A DNA stretch of 64,000 nt from an uncultured Selenomonadales bacterium (GTDB lineage: Bacteria > Bacillota > Negativicutes > Selenomonadales > Selenomonadaceae): the NCBI GenBank assembly GCA_937877565.1, contig CALFJB010000075.1:1-64000 (forward strand), written 5' to 3'. Positions 44,799-53,842 of the stretch are shown piece after piece. Numbering within the stretch: position 1 is the stretch's first letter; every line of letters begins with the position of its first letter. The translations under genes were made by a program, and so were the position numbers. The notes under the pieces were generated by a model. That model was not told the DNA's origin and did no database searches. It was given only the letters and a program-made list of their open reading frames with translations.

Positions 44799-45251
44799 AT
44801 GTTCGGAATTATTGTTGGAACTCACGGCGAATTTGCAAATGGTATTCTTGAATCTGCTCAAATGATTCTTGGCGAAGATTTAGTTAATGGCGGCGTTCGT
44901 GCGGTTATTCTTAAACGCGGCGAAGGTCCCGAAAATGTCATTGAAAAATACAAAGCGGCTATCGCAGATTTAGGCAACCCCGAGCGCGTTTTGTTTTTGA
45001 ACGATCTGCGCGGCGGTACACCTTACAACGCGGCTAGCACTTTGGCTGTCGGCGATGAACATTACGGCATTGTTGCGGGCGTAAATTTCCCGATGCTTAT
45101 TGGTATGGTACAGGAACAAATGACTGACGACGGCACGGCAACCATTAAAGAACTTATGGATAAAGCAGTTGAGGCAGGCAAAGAAGGTATTGTTTTAACT
45201 ACCTACGAAGATTTAAATGCTCCGCCTGCTGAAGACGAAGACGATTTATAA
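44799..45251 (+). CDS. PTS EIIA of the mannose/fructose/sorbose family, solitary
   Basis: 150 residues from ATG 44799 with AAAGGAG upstream. MFGIIVGTHGEFANGILES carries the phosphorylated His9; FLNDLRGGTPYNAAS and GVNFPMLIGM complete the fold. Acidic C-terminus (PPAEDEDDL). EIIB, EIIC and EIID partners are absent nearby, so it may be regulatory or use remote partners. DhaM also contains this fold, so it could relate to the DhaL protein at 16.5 kb, but there is no direct evidence. Confidence 0.88.
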   Translation: MFGIIVGTHGEFANGILESAQMILGEDLVNGGVRAVILKRGEGPENVIEKYKAAIADLGNPERVLFLNDLRGGTPYNAASTLAVGDEHYGIVAGVNFPMLIGMVQEQMTDDGTATIKELMDKAVEAGKEGIVLTTYEDLNAPPAEDEDDL

Positions 45252-45272
45252 AAAATTTTTTACAAACAAAAA

Positions 45273-45313
45273 AGCGGCTACTTCCCAATTTTTGAGAAGT
45301 TGCCGCCTTTTTA
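45273..45313 (+). terminator. Terminator after the PTS EIIA gene
   Basis: GCGGCTACTTC pairs with GAAGTTGCCGC, followed by CTTTTTAG. Confidence 0.8.
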
Positions 45314-45346
45314 GTTTCTAAATTCGTCAGATTAATAGAAAATTTA

Positions 45347-45383
45347 ATCCCTAAAACCTAACCGCTAACACCTAACACCTAAT
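45347..45383. repeat. CTAAC-type intergenic repeat
   Basis: ATCCCTAAAACCTAACCGCT followed by AACACCTAACACCTAAT; the same vocabulary as the repeat at 54125-54200. It overlaps and supplies the hpf stop codon. Confidence 0.7.
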
Positions 45384-45939
45384 TATCAGATTCAAGCAAG
45401 CCATACGCGCCATCATTGCGCTTGTAAACTACGCAGAAATTTTCAGTTTGTGCATCACGGAATACAAAGAAATTGTGATTCAACAAATTCATCTGCATAA
45501 TCGCTTCTTGAACGTCCATAGGTTTAACTACAAAGCGTTTGGTTTTAACAACGGGATATTCGCCGGTTTCGTCTTCGTGTTGCTGTTCGTTACGCGCTTT
45601 TTGTTCTTCGGCGAAAAGTTCAGATTTAAAGCCGCCGCCACGAAAACGACGTTCCAATTTTGTTTTCTGTTTGCGAATTTGACGCTCCAATTTTTCAACA
45701 ACCAAATCGATTGAAGAATACATATCAGCTGTAGATTCTTGCCCGCGCAATACGAGTCCGCCGCGCGGAATTTCTGCAGTTACTTCGACAATGTGGCGTC
45801 CCTTTTCGACTGCAAGCAGTACAAAAACTTCTTCAATTCCTTCAAAGTAGCGAGCGATTTTACCAACGCGCTTTTCTACGTATTCGCGCAGGTTCGGTGT
45901 AACTTCGATGTTTTTACCTCTTATGTTGAATGTTGCCAT
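45379..45939 (-). CDS. hpf: Ribosome hibernation promoting factor, long form
   Basis: 186 residues. Binds the 30S decoding region and dimerises ribosomes in stationary phase. N-terminal S30AE domain (MATFNIRGKNIEVTPNLREY, VEVTAEIPRGG, ADMYSSIDLVVEKLERQI) and a C-terminal dimerisation domain (VVKTKRFVVKPMDVQEAIMQM, then HNFFVFRD and VVYKRNDGAYGLLES). Both halves are complete. GGAG upstream of the ATG. Its last codons lie in a CTAAC repeat. Confidence 0.96.
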   Translation of the reverse strand: MATFNIRGKNIEVTPNLREYVEKRVGKIARYFEGIEEVFVLLAVEKGRHIVEVTAEIPRGGLVLRGQESTADMYSSIDLVVEKLERQIRKQKTKLERRFRGGGFKSELFAEEQKARNEQQHEDETGEYPVVKTKRFVVKPMDVQEAIMQMNLLNHNFFVFRDAQTENFCVVYKRNDGAYGLLESDN

Positions 45940-45975
45940 AGTCCTTCAGCTCCTTCAAAAAATTTTCTATAAAAA

Positions 45976-46533
45976 TCAGGCACGCTCAATATAATTTCCG
46001 GTGCGGGTGTCGATTCTCAAAACGTCGCCTTCATTTATAAACAGCGGTACACGAACAACATAACCTGTTTCAAGTGTGGCGTTTTTGGTCGCGCCGGTTG
46101 CAGTGTTGCCTTTTACGGCGGGTTCACATTCGGTAACTTTCAACTCAACCGAATTTGGCAAATTAACGCCAATGATACGCCCTTTGAAAGTCTGCAAATT
46201 GACTTCCATATTTTCCATTAAATAATTAAGGGCGTCACCGAGTTGATCTTTGGTAAGCTCCATTTGCTCATAAGTTTCATTGTCCATAAAAGTATACGCG
46301 CCGTCAGTTTCGTAAAGGTACTGCATGTGACGAGTATCGAGACGCGCAGGCGGCATCTTTTCATTGGGGTTGAAAGTGCGCTCAACAACTGCGCCTGTTT
46401 CAACGTTTTTAATTTTTGTGCGGACAAACGCCGCGCCTTTGCCGGGTTTTACGTGTTGAAATTCGACAACTTGCCACGCGTTGCCGTCAATTTCAATCGT
46501 TAAGCCGGTTCTAAAATCGGTACTTGAAATCAC
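45976..46533 (-). CDS. efp: Translation elongation factor P
   Basis: 185 residues from GTG 46533 ([23 protein letters not shown] nine bases upstream); the ATG nine bases earlier is too close to that site. Relieves ribosome stalling at polyproline. The tip loop is [14 protein letters not shown] with Lys at the modification position. C-terminal OB domains end [17 protein letters not shown]. Confidence 0.96.
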   Translation of the reverse strand: MISSTDFRTGLTIEIDGNAWQVVEFQHVKPGKGAAFVRTKIKNVETGAVVERTFNPNEKMPPARLDTRHMQYLYETDGAYTFMDNETYEQMELTKDQLGDALNYLMENMEVNLQTFKGRIIGVNLPNSVELKVTECEPAVKGNTATGATKNATLETGYVVRVPLFINEGDVLRIDTRTGNYIERA

Positions 46534-46557
46534 TAAAATCATTCCTCCAAAATTTTT

Positions 46558-48171
46558 TTACATTTTATAATAAATGCTTGTGTCAAGCAAGTTTTCAGTT
46601 TTTGCAAGAATGGCACTTGCGCCAATATCGCCAACAACATTTGTAGTTGTGTTGATTCTGTCTTCAATAGGGCTTATTCCAAAAACAATCGCTACAGCTT
46701 CAGCCGGTACGCCAAACATTCCGACAATCGCCGCCATTAAAACTACAGCCCCGCCGGGTATTCCGGGCGTTCCTACTGAAACGGTAAAAATTGCAAGCAA
46801 CAAAGTAAAAATCGCCGCGCTGTCAATTTCCACGCCGTACATTTTTAAAAGCATTATGCAAGTTGTCGAATAAAAAATTGCTGTACCGTCCATATTTACG
46901 GTTGCGCCTATTGGGATTGAAAACGAAGAAATTTTTGGCGAAATTCCAATTTTTTCCGTGCAAAATTTCATCGTAAACGGCATTGTAACATTTGAGGAAC
47001 TTGTTGCAAACGGAACGGCTACAAAGCTAGGCAATTTTTTTAGCAGTGGGATTGGCGAAATTTTACCGAACATCAGCAACATTAAACTATATGTGCAAAT
47101 CATCAGCAAGTTGCCGATTGAGTAGCAAATTAAAAGTTTGACGAGTAAAATTATTGAATCCATTCCCAAATTTATGACAAGCCCTGCCATTGCAAAAAAT
47201 ACTACGATTGGAATAAACGCCGCAATAGCCGTTATCAGCGTCAAACAAAAATCATTTGCCTCTTTTGCGAAGTCGTTTAACATTCTTACTTTATCGCCGA
47301 GTTTGTTAATGCACAAGCCAAAAATTACCGCAACGAAAATAATTTGTAAAAGTCCTCTGTTAATTATTGGCGTTACTAAATCTTTTGGAATTATATTGAC
47401 AATCGCAGACAGCAGAGAAAGTTTTTCAGTAGACGCCGTGCCGTCAACAATTCCTACTTGTGGGACGCCGCTTGAAAATGCAAAGTGAGCCAACGTCAAG
47501 CCTACGCAAATTGCAATAATTGTTGTAATTGAATATAAGCCAATTAATTTGCCGCCGATTCTGCCGATACTTGCCGAATTTGTCAAGCCGGTAATTCCGC
47601 TGATTATGCTGAAAAAAACAACGGGCGCAATCATCATATTCAGCGCGTTCATAAACATTGTATTGACGGAGCCGCCGATTGTTTCGGTAAAGATTGAAAT
47701 TATTTCGGAACTTGCAACAAATTTTAAGATTAAGCCAAAAACAATTCCTGCCACCATTCCAAAAAGCGTGTAATTCAGTTGCTTGTTGGTATTTTCGTGA
47801 ATTTGAATGAAAACTAAATTTTTATTGCCCTTGCGGGTGTAGTGCATTTTTTCGGCGTTGGATTTTAAAATTATCGTGCGAAAATAATCTTCGTCGTCTT
47901 CGTCAAAATCAGTTGCAGAAATCAGCGGGTTGTATTCTTCGCCCGTACTTTCAAGCGTCAAAGTTAAATCGCCGAAACGTTGAGAAATTTTAACGTTGAC
48001 ACTTTCCGCCTTGCCGATATTCACAAGACGCATAAAATTTTCTTCAAGCAACAGTAGCGCGTTCATTGATTCTTTGCGAGTAATTTTTTCTTTGGAAAGT
48101 GCAACGTCGATATTTTGTATAGTTTCTGAAAAATTTTCTAAAGTCAGATAGAATTTTTGACTGTTAAACAA
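46558..48171 (-). CDS. HATPase-like domain fused to a dicarboxylate/amino acid:cation symporter
   Basis: 537 residues, TTG start with GAGGTG upstream. Residues about 135-537 are a DAACS transporter: NMMIAPVVFFSIISGI, FATSSSNVTMPFTMKFC, GATVNMDGTAIFY and GTPGIPGGAVV are the hairpin and substrate motifs. Residues 1-130 are soluble and resemble an anti-sigma-type HATPase: LLLLEENFMRLVN as N box, LTLTLESTGEEYNPL as a degenerate G1 box (Ser for Asp), and a closing strand KGNKNLVFIQIHE. ATP binding is doubtful given the substitutions. Regulatory gating by the added domain is inference. Confidence 0.85.
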   Translation of the reverse strand: MFNSQKFYLTLENFSETIQNIDVALSKEKITRKESMNALLLLEENFMRLVNIGKAESVNVKISQRFGDLTLTLESTGEEYNPLISATDFDEDDEDYFRTIILKSNAEKMHYTRKGNKNLVFIQIHENTNKQLNYTLFGMVAGIVFGLILKFVASSEIISIFTETIGGSVNTMFMNALNMMIAPVVFFSIISGITGLTNSASIGRIGGKLIGLYSITTIIAICVGLTLAHFAFSSGVPQVGIVDGTASTEKLSLLSAIVNIIPKDLVTPIINRGLLQIIFVAVIFGLCINKLGDKVRMLNDFAKEANDFCLTLITAIAAFIPIVVFFAMAGLVINLGMDSIILLVKLLICYSIGNLLMICTYSLMLLMFGKISPIPLLKKLPSFVAVPFATSSSNVTMPFTMKFCTEKIGISPKISSFSIPIGATVNMDGTAIFYSTTCIMLLKMYGVEIDSAAIFTLLLAIFTVSVGTPGIPGGAVVLMAAIVGMFGVPAEAVAIVFGISPIEDRINTTTNVVGDIGASAILAKTENLLDTSIYYKM

Positions 48172-48300
48172 TCCTACACCTCAAATTTTATCAAGCAAAG
48201 TTAAAATCAATTTTAAGGCGGTTTTTAAGCCCGTAGCGCGTTTTATAATCTTGTTGACTAGATTTTTACCTAAAAATTTTTAAAGCTGTTTCAAGGGCGT

Positions 48301-49359
48301 TTAAAGCTCAATTAAATCTTTTGGACTCTTCGTCAAAGTTTCGGCGTCGCTTTCTGTAACCAAAACAGTATCTTCAATTCGCAAGCCGCCAACTTCAGGG
48401 ATGTAAATTCCAGGTTCATCAGTAACAATCATATTCGGCAAAAGTTTTTCACATTTACTTAATTTGCTAAGGCGCGGCTCTTCGTGAATTTCAATTCCTA
48501 CGCCGTGTCCTAAGCCGTGAGTAAAATAATTTTCTAAGTTGGAAGTTTTTAAATTTTCACGAACTGCAGCATCAACCGCCTTGCCGCTTGCACCAACTTT
48601 GATACATTGCAAGCCGTAAAGTTGGGCATTTAAAAGCGCGTCATAAATTTTTTTCTGATTTTCATTCGCCTTGCCAACGCAAATTGTGCGCGTCATATCG
48701 GAGCAGTAGCCGTTGTAAATTGCGCCAAAATCCATTGTAACAAATTCGCCTGTAGAAATTTTTTTATCGCTTGCCACGCCGTGTGGCAAACTTCCGCGCC
48801 AACCTGACGCTACAATAGTATCGAAAGAAATTTTTTCTGCGCCAAACTTTTTCATTAAATATTCCAATTCGGCGGCAACTTCATTTTCTGTAACATTCGG
48901 ATTGATAAAATTCAAAATCTCTGAAAAAGCTTTATCTGCAATTTCGCAAGCCCTACGAATGTTGGAAATTTCCGCCGCGTCTTTAATCTGCCTCAATGAA
49001 TCCAATTCGACAGATTTTAATTCGACGTTCGGCAAATTTTCTTTCAAGTTGTTATATTCGTCAAAAGTCAGCACTCTACCTTCAAAGCCGAATTTTTTTG
49101 CGCCGCAACTTTTAATTTCTTCGATTAATTTTTTGAAAAGCCCTTCATCTTGTTTGACTATCTCAAAATTTTTAGTTTGAAGTTTCGCCTGTTCAATGTA
49201 TCGAGAATCGGTTATCAGTTTCAGAAAGTCCCTGCCAATAAATAAAATCGTGCTGTCGCCGCGAAAACCGCTGAAATAAAAAACGTTCGCCGGTTTATAA
49301 ATTATTACGGCGTCAATGTCTTCAGCGGCAATTTTTTTGTACAAATTTTGTAATCTCAA
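48301..49359 (-). CDS. pepQ: Xaa-Pro aminopeptidase, M24B
   Basis: 352 residues from TTG 49359, with AGGAG eight bases upstream and four bases after the aroQ stop. Dimetal peptidase of the pita-bread fold: MDFGAIYNGYCSDMTRTICVG gives the Asp ligands, THGLGHGVGIEIHEEP the His, TDEPGIYIPEVGGLRIED the Glu ligands. The N-terminal creatinase-like domain (YKKIAAEDIDAVIIYKPANV) is complete. Cytoplasmic. Confidence 0.92.
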   Translation of the reverse strand: MRLQNLYKKIAAEDIDAVIIYKPANVFYFSGFRGDSTILFIGRDFLKLITDSRYIEQAKLQTKNFEIVKQDEGLFKKLIEEIKSCGAKKFGFEGRVLTFDEYNNLKENLPNVELKSVELDSLRQIKDAAEISNIRRACEIADKAFSEILNFINPNVTENEVAAELEYLMKKFGAEKISFDTIVASGWRGSLPHGVASDKKISTGEFVTMDFGAIYNGYCSDMTRTICVGKANENQKKIYDALLNAQLYGLQCIKVGASGKAVDAAVRENLKTSNLENYFTHGLGHGVGIEIHEEPRLSKLSKCEKLLPNMIVTDEPGIYIPEVGGLRIEDTVLVTESDAETLTKSPKDLIEL

Positions 49360-49363
49360 ATTT

Positions 49364-49825
49364 TCAACTCCTGCCAAGTTTACGCACGGCAATTTCTAAC
49401 GCCGCTATGTAGCTGTCAACGCCGAAGCCGCAAATTACGCCCATTACTACCGGCGCAATAACTGACGTATGGCGGAATTCTTCGCGTTTGTGGACGTTCG
49501 ACAAATGAATTTCAATCACAGGTACAGGAATTGCGGCAATGGCGTCGCGCAGGGCTATACTGTAATGCGTCAACGCCGCCGCGTTCAGTAAAATAAAATC
49601 GTACCGTCCACGCGCTTTTTGTATTGCCTCTACTAATTCGCCTTCAAAATTTGACTGCAGAAAATTTATTTCGTCAACGCCCAATTCTTTCGCCCGCGTT
49701 TTCAAAATTTCGTTTATATCGTTCAATGTCAAACTTCCGTAAATTTCCGGCTCACGTGTTCCCAACAAATTTAAATTCGGTCCGTGCAATACTAAAATTC
49801 TTTTCGTGTTAATATTTAATTCCAA
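49364..49825 (-). CDS. aroQ: 3-dehydroquinate dehydratase, type II
   Basis: 153 residues, TTG start. Third step of the shikimate pathway. [17 protein letters not shown] with the catalytic Tyr, [32 protein letters not shown] and [17 protein letters not shown] are all conserved. Overlaps the acylphosphatase gene by 17 bases and is followed at once by pepQ, as in Bacillus (aroQ-pepQ-efp), though efp here is two genes away. Confidence 0.95.
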   Translation of the reverse strand: MELNINTKRILVLHGPNLNLLGTREPEIYGSLTLNDINEILKTRAKELGVDEINFLQSNFEGELVEAIQKARGRYDFILLNAAALTHYSIALRDAIAAIPVPVIEIHLSNVHKREEFRHTSVIAPVVMGVICGFGVDSYIAALEIAVRKLGRS

Positions 49826-50156
49826 ATTTGTTTTCCCCCTTGATAATATCGAGGTCGTAACTTTTCATTTGCACAACTTTTGAATAACCGTTGCCTTTTT
49901 GAAGACGTGCCACAAATTCTTCAAGAACAGGCGGCGTACATTGCACCTCCATTGTAACAGTACCGTCATTCAAATTCATAACCCAGCCGGTTATTCCGAG
50001 TTTGTGCGCCTCCTGCCGGACAAAATATCTAAATCCAACGCCTTGAACGTGTCCTGAAACGGTTATGGATTTACGAACGGCGTTTTCATCATCCACCGGC
50101 GTTAATGTTGGCTCTTCATTAAAACTTCCAAAAAATTGTTTTAGAAAATTTTTCAT
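49809..50156 (-). CDS. acyP: Acylphosphatase
   Basis: 115 residues from ATG 50156 (GGAGGTG upstream). Signature [18 protein letters not shown] with the catalytic Arg and [14 protein letters not shown] with the Asn. A 25-residue N-terminal extension ([17 protein letters not shown]) is unusual for this about 90-residue family. Hydrolyses acyl phosphates. Sits between a toxin gene and aroQ on one strand. Confidence 0.9.
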   Translation of the reverse strand: MKNFLKQFFGSFNEEPTLTPVDDENAVRKSITVSGHVQGVGFRYFVRQEAHKLGITGWVMNLNDGTVTMEVQCTPPVLEEFVARLQKGNGYSKVVQMKSYDLDIIKGENKFGIKY

Positions 50157-50177
50157 TGTGGACACCTCCAATAAAAT

Positions 50178-50489
50178 TTAAGTATCTTTAATACGCTTTT
50201 CAGCAATTTTGTAAACTTCAAAATCTTTTCGGAATCCAATAACAATTACCGTCATTTCTTCTTCAACGCGTTCAATTTTGTAAATTACGCGAATACCGAA
50301 TTTTTTAAGTTTAACCTTACAGCAACCAGCTAAATTGCCTCCGAGTGGTTTACCATATCCGCCTTCTTGCAATGGCAAAGGATTAGTTTTTACTTTATCC
50401 AAAACTTTTGCAACTTCAATTTGTTGTGAATGATCAAGGTTGGAAAAATCATCTATTGCCTCGTCAAGAAATGAAATTTTCCAATTCAT
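50178..50489 (-). CDS. RelE/ParE-family toxin
   Basis: 103 residues. Fold and motifs of the RelE superfamily: MNWKISFLDEAIDDFSNLD, the central KPLGGNLAGCCKVKLKKFGI and RVIYKIERVEEEMTVIVIGF. RelE members cleave mRNA at the ribosome; ParE members hit gyrase; the assignment within the superfamily is open. ATG overlaps the antitoxin stop by four bases, the usual coupling. Confidence 0.85.
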   Translation of the reverse strand: MNWKISFLDEAIDDFSNLDHSQQIEVAKVLDKVKTNPLPLQEGGYGKPLGGNLAGCCKVKLKKFGIRVIYKIERVEEEMTVIVIGFRKDFEVYKIAEKRIKDT

Positions 50490-50689
50490 GCAAGTTCAAC
50501 TTCTTCAGCGTCATCAATTTCTTGTTGCGTTATATTGAATTTCTCTAAAACCTTTTCAAAAGGGATTCGATTTTTCATTGATTCAGAATTTTTGAGACGC
50601 TTTTCAGCAAGCAAAATATCTTCTTCGTCTTCAAATTCGTCAATGTTGTTAATTTTAGTTTTTTTGCGGATTTTAGTATTTGCAATCAT
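50486..50689 (-). CDS. Antitoxin partner of the RelE/ParE toxin
   Basis: 67 residues from ATG 50689 (GAGGTG seven bases upstream). Small, charged and partly disordered: IRKKTKINNIDEFEDEEDIL then MKNRIPFEKVLEKFNITQQE, ending DDAEEVELA. No classic ribbon-helix-helix recognised, but position, size and overlap with the toxin make the role likely. It starts three bases after the U32 gene, with no room for its own promoter. Confidence 0.75.
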   Translation of the reverse strand: MIANTKIRKKTKINNIDEFEDEEDILLAEKRLKNSESMKNRIPFEKVLEKFNITQQEIDDAEEVELA

Positions 50690-50691
50690 AT

Positions 50692-51894
50692 TTAACACCT
50701 CATTAAAGAAAAAATTTCTACCGCTTGAGTTACGGGAATTTTTACAATTTGTTGAGCGTGTGGCGCGGCGGTAATTTCTTCGCCGTCTTCGTTGTACATT
50801 ACAGAAATTTTTTGCTGAAATGTTTTTCCGTGCGGCTGAAAAAATTCTACCTGCTGATTGAGTTCAAATTTGCCGCGTTGTTCAATCGTCGCAACCATTT
50901 TTTCTGCGTCAAATTCTCTGACAATTCCCAAAAATTCGCTTGAACGTTTCGGCTTTGACGTATCGTAAATTTGAGTTGGTGCGCCGTCGCTGATGAAAAA
51001 TCCTGACGTATACGGGCGGTGTGCAACTTTGTCCAGTTCGTCAAGCCATTCTGCGCGAATTGTAAAATTTTTTGGATTGTCAAAATAACTGTCAATCGCC
51101 TCACGGTAAACCTTGACAACGCCCGCCACGTAATTAACGCTTTTCATTCTGCCTTCAATCTTTAATGACGCCACGCCACTTTCAATCACTTTATCAAGGT
51201 ACGGCAACAAACATAAATCTTTTGAGTTCATAATGTACGCGCCGCGTGAATCTTCATCAACTTCAAAAAATTCGCCTGGGCGTTTTTCTTCCATTAAAGA
51301 ATATTTCCAGCGACAGGAATGAGTACACGCGCCTTTATTGCCGTCGCGCCCCGTCAAATAGTGCGAAAGATAACACCTGCCGGAATACGAAATGCACATT
51401 GCGCCATGTACAAAAATTTCAATTTCGGCGGACGTTTTATTTTTAATTTCCAAAATTTCCTCAAGCGTCAATTCCCGCGCCAAAACTACGCGGCTTGCTC
51501 CAATTTCTTTGAAAAAATTTACCGTGCGATAATTTGTAACGTTGGCTTGCGTGCTGACGTGCAACTCTAAATTTTTCGTTAAACTCTTCGCCAAAGTGAA
51601 AACGCCTAAATCTGAAATTAAAACCGCGTCAACGCCCGCGCCGTCCAGAAACGTGAAATATTTTCCCAGTTCGTCAATATCAGCGTTATGGGCGAAAACG
51701 TTTGCCGCCACGTAAATTTTTTTGCCGCGTTTGTGAGTAAATTCGACGGCTTTTAAAATTTCGTCTTCAGAAAAATTATCGCCGTAAGCACGAAGGCTAA
51801 AATTTTTCCCGCCAATATAAACTGCGTCCGCGCCATACGTCAACGCCGCCTGCAACTTTTCAAAATTCCCCGCCGGTGCCAATAATTCTACCAA
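50692..51894 (-). CDS. U32-family protein, probable tRNA/rRNA hydroxylation enzyme
   Basis: 400 residues. ELLAPAGNFEKLQAALTYGADAV N-terminus, the Cys-rich core GAMCISYSGRCYLSHYLTGRDGN, CTHSCRWKY, and SLKIEGRMKSVNYVA are U32 signatures. Bacillus TrhP1/TrhP2 and E. coli TrhP/RlhA of this family use prephenate in 5-hydroxyuridine formation on RNA; the older label is collagenase-like peptidase. In Bacillus two copies follow mltG; here one does. Downstream in the ireB operon. Confidence 0.88.
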   Translation of the reverse strand: MVELLAPAGNFEKLQAALTYGADAVYIGGKNFSLRAYGDNFSEDEILKAVEFTHKRGKKIYVAANVFAHNADIDELGKYFTFLDGAGVDAVLISDLGVFTLAKSLTKNLELHVSTQANVTNYRTVNFFKEIGASRVVLARELTLEEILEIKNKTSAEIEIFVHGAMCISYSGRCYLSHYLTGRDGNKGACTHSCRWKYSLMEEKRPGEFFEVDEDSRGAYIMNSKDLCLLPYLDKVIESGVASLKIEGRMKSVNYVAGVVKVYREAIDSYFDNPKNFTIRAEWLDELDKVAHRPYTSGFFISDGAPTQIYDTSKPKRSSEFLGIVREFDAEKMVATIEQRGKFELNQQVEFFQPHGKTFQQKISVMYNEDGEEITAAPHAQQIVKIPVTQAVEIFSLMRC

Positions 51895-51908
51895 AAAATT
51901 ACCTCATT

Positions 51909-53054
51909 TCAACGATACTGATTAACCAAATTTAAATGCTCGTCGTAACTGTGCGAATAGTGATTGTGTCCGTCTCTATCTGCCACGAAATACAAATAAT
52001 CAGTGTCAGCAGGATTTAAAACCGCCTCAATCGCCGCAATTCCTGGATTTGCCACAGGCCCCGGCGGCAAGCCTGCATTTTGGTAGGTGTTGTACGGCGA
52101 TTCAATTTTTGTATCTGAAATTGTAACGTCTTCTTTTGGCGCGTCCATTAAATATTGTAAAGTTGCGTCAGATTGGAGCGGCATATTTAATTCAAGGCGT
52201 TTCAAAAAAATCTGCGCGACTATTGGTCTGTCTTCGGCGTATCGAACTTCTTTTTCAACCAGCGACGCCAAAGTTATTAAATCGTGAATCGACAAATTTT
52301 TTTCCTTAGCCTTGCCGCGCATTTCGTCAGTCAATCGCTTGTTAAATTCGCCCGCCATTAACTCCAAAATTTCATCAATCGAATAATCACTTTCAACCGA
52401 ATAAGTTTCAGGAAATAGAAAACCTTCCGCCGCGTACAAAACATTTTCAGGACGTTTCATATAATCATAAGGCTGAAATTTTTCCGCCGCCGTCAAAAAA
52501 TCTTCCTTGTCCGTCAAATCCAAACTGTAAAGGCGTTCGGCAATTTCTTTCACGGTAAAACCTTCCGGAATTGTGAATTTAACCAAATGCTTTGAGCCGT
52601 TCAAAATTTCTTGAAAAACTTCTTCGTCGGACATTCCCGCCGTAAAAACGTAAGTACCGGGCTTCATTTTGCCATCGTAACCGCGCACGCGGGAAATAAA
52701 TCTAAATTTCAAACTGCTTGCGATAACGCCCTTGCTTGAAAGTTGGTCGGCAATTTCGGCAGTTGTCATTCCGGAGCTAACTTTGATATGAATTTTTTTA
52801 TCAGTGTCCTCATTGTTCGCAATTTTTATCGGCTTGGGGTCGGCAAAAACTAAAACCATTGCCACGACAAAAATACAAAAAAATACAGCCGCCGCAACCG
52901 TCACAACATATTTTGGCGAAAGTTCAGCGAACATATCTTTTAACGCTAAAAATGGCAACAAAATTTTTTCGCGCCAATTAATTTTTGTTTCAGAATCCGA
53001 ATTTTTTTTAGATTCGTCAGATTTTTTTTTGTCGTCAACGTTTTCGGCTTTCAT
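51909..53054 (-). CDS. mltG: Endolytic murein transglycosylase
   Basis: 381 residues. Membrane enzyme that cuts nascent glycan strands near polymerases. A charged cytoplasmic N-terminus (about 55 residues), one helix (VVTVAAAVFFCIFVVAMVLV), a LysM-like region and the YceG domain with catalytic Glu in ASLVEKEVRYAEDRP; SDATLQYLM, SPYNTYQNAGLPPGPVANPG and YLYFVADRDGHNHYS are conserved. The start overlaps the upstream stop (ATGA). Confidence 0.94.
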   Translation of the reverse strand: MKAENVDDKKKSDESKKNSDSETKINWREKILLPFLALKDMFAELSPKYVVTVAAAVFFCIFVVAMVLVFADPKPIKIANNEDTDKKIHIKVSSGMTTAEIADQLSSKGVIASSLKFRFISRVRGYDGKMKPGTYVFTAGMSDEEVFQEILNGSKHLVKFTIPEGFTVKEIAERLYSLDLTDKEDFLTAAEKFQPYDYMKRPENVLYAAEGFLFPETYSVESDYSIDEILELMAGEFNKRLTDEMRGKAKEKNLSIHDLITLASLVEKEVRYAEDRPIVAQIFLKRLELNMPLQSDATLQYLMDAPKEDVTISDTKIESPYNTYQNAGLPPGPVANPGIAAIEAVLNPADTDYLYFVADRDGHNHYSHSYDEHLNLVNQYR

Positions 53055-53413
53055 TCCTCTTCGTCCGCTTCGTACATTAACTCTTCATAGGCTTTTTGTA
53101 CGGCTTCAAATTCTTCGTCGGTCGGCTCAATATATTCTTCTTCGCCGTCTTCGTTCAAAACAATTTTTGCAATAATAACATCGTCGTCGTCACAATCGCA
53201 GTCATCATCGCCGCAACCGCAATGGTGATGGTGTTCGTGTTCTTCGTCTTCGTCGTGAATACCTACCAAAATTGCAAAATTATCGTCGCCAACGGGAATT
53301 ACCATTTCTTCAGAATAGTAATAAACGTTGCCTTCGGCGTCCGTCATTTCAACTACAACATCTTCAAAATTTTCTTCCTCAAAAAATTCTTCCTGCTGAT
53401 TTTTTTTAGCCAC
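53051..53413 (-). CDS. DUF1292 protein with a His/Cys/Asp-rich insert
   Basis: 120 residues. DUF1292 (YrzB-like) proteins are small acidic proteins encoded between ruvX and mltG in Firmicutes; function unknown. The domain core VVVEMTDAEGNVYYYSEEMV, then FAILVG, is split by an insert HEHHHHCGCGDDDCDCDDDD at about residues 58-77 before IIAKIVLNEDGEEEYIEP. The cluster of His, three to four Cys and Asp could bind metal ions. Family members usually have only a short acidic loop here. Confidence 0.85.
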   Translation of the reverse strand: MAKKNQQEEFFEEENFEDVVVEMTDAEGNVYYYSEEMVIPVGDDNFAILVGIHDEDEEHEHHHHCGCGDDDCDCDDDDVIIAKIVLNEDGEEEYIEPTDEEFEAVQKAYEELMYEADEEE

Positions 53414-53428
53414 AAAAATAACTTCCTT

Positions 53429-53842
53429 TCAATTTAAACTGTCAAGATAGCCTTGCAGAATGTACACCGCCGCCATTTTGTCAATAACTTTTTTACGTTT
53501 GGCGCGGCTTACGTCGGCTGATATTAAAAAATTTTCAGCCGCAACCGTACTCAATCTTTCGTCCCAAAAAACTTGCTTAACATTTGGAAAAGCCTTTGAA
53601 ATTTTTTCAGCGAAATTTTTTACAAGTTCGCAGCGTTCGCCTTCAGTGCCATTCATATTTTTTGGATAACCTATCACCAAAATTTTGGCGTCGTACTGTG
53701 AAATAATTTCGCCAAGTTGTTTTAAATCGTCTTTAATCGAAATACGTTTGATAGTTTTGACGCCCTGCGCGGTAAGGTTTAATAAATCGCTTGCCGCAAT
53801 TCCAATGGTTTTATCTCCAATATCAAGTGCCAAACTTCTCAA
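53429..53842 (-). CDS. ruvX: RuvX/YqgF, putative pre-16S rRNA nuclease
   Basis: 137 residues, TTG start overlapping the ireB stop. RNase H-like fold: [17 protein letters not shown] with the first Asp, [17 protein letters not shown], and [15 protein letters not shown] with the Glu; final Asp in [14 protein letters not shown]. Needed for 16S 5'-end maturation in other bacteria. Confidence 0.95.
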   Translation of the reverse strand: MRSLALDIGDKTIGIAASDLLNLTAQGVKTIKRISIKDDLKQLGEIISQYDAKILVIGYPKNMNGTEGERCELVKNFAEKISKAFPNVKQVFWDERLSTVAAENFLISADVSRAKRKKVIDKMAAVYILQGYLDSLN

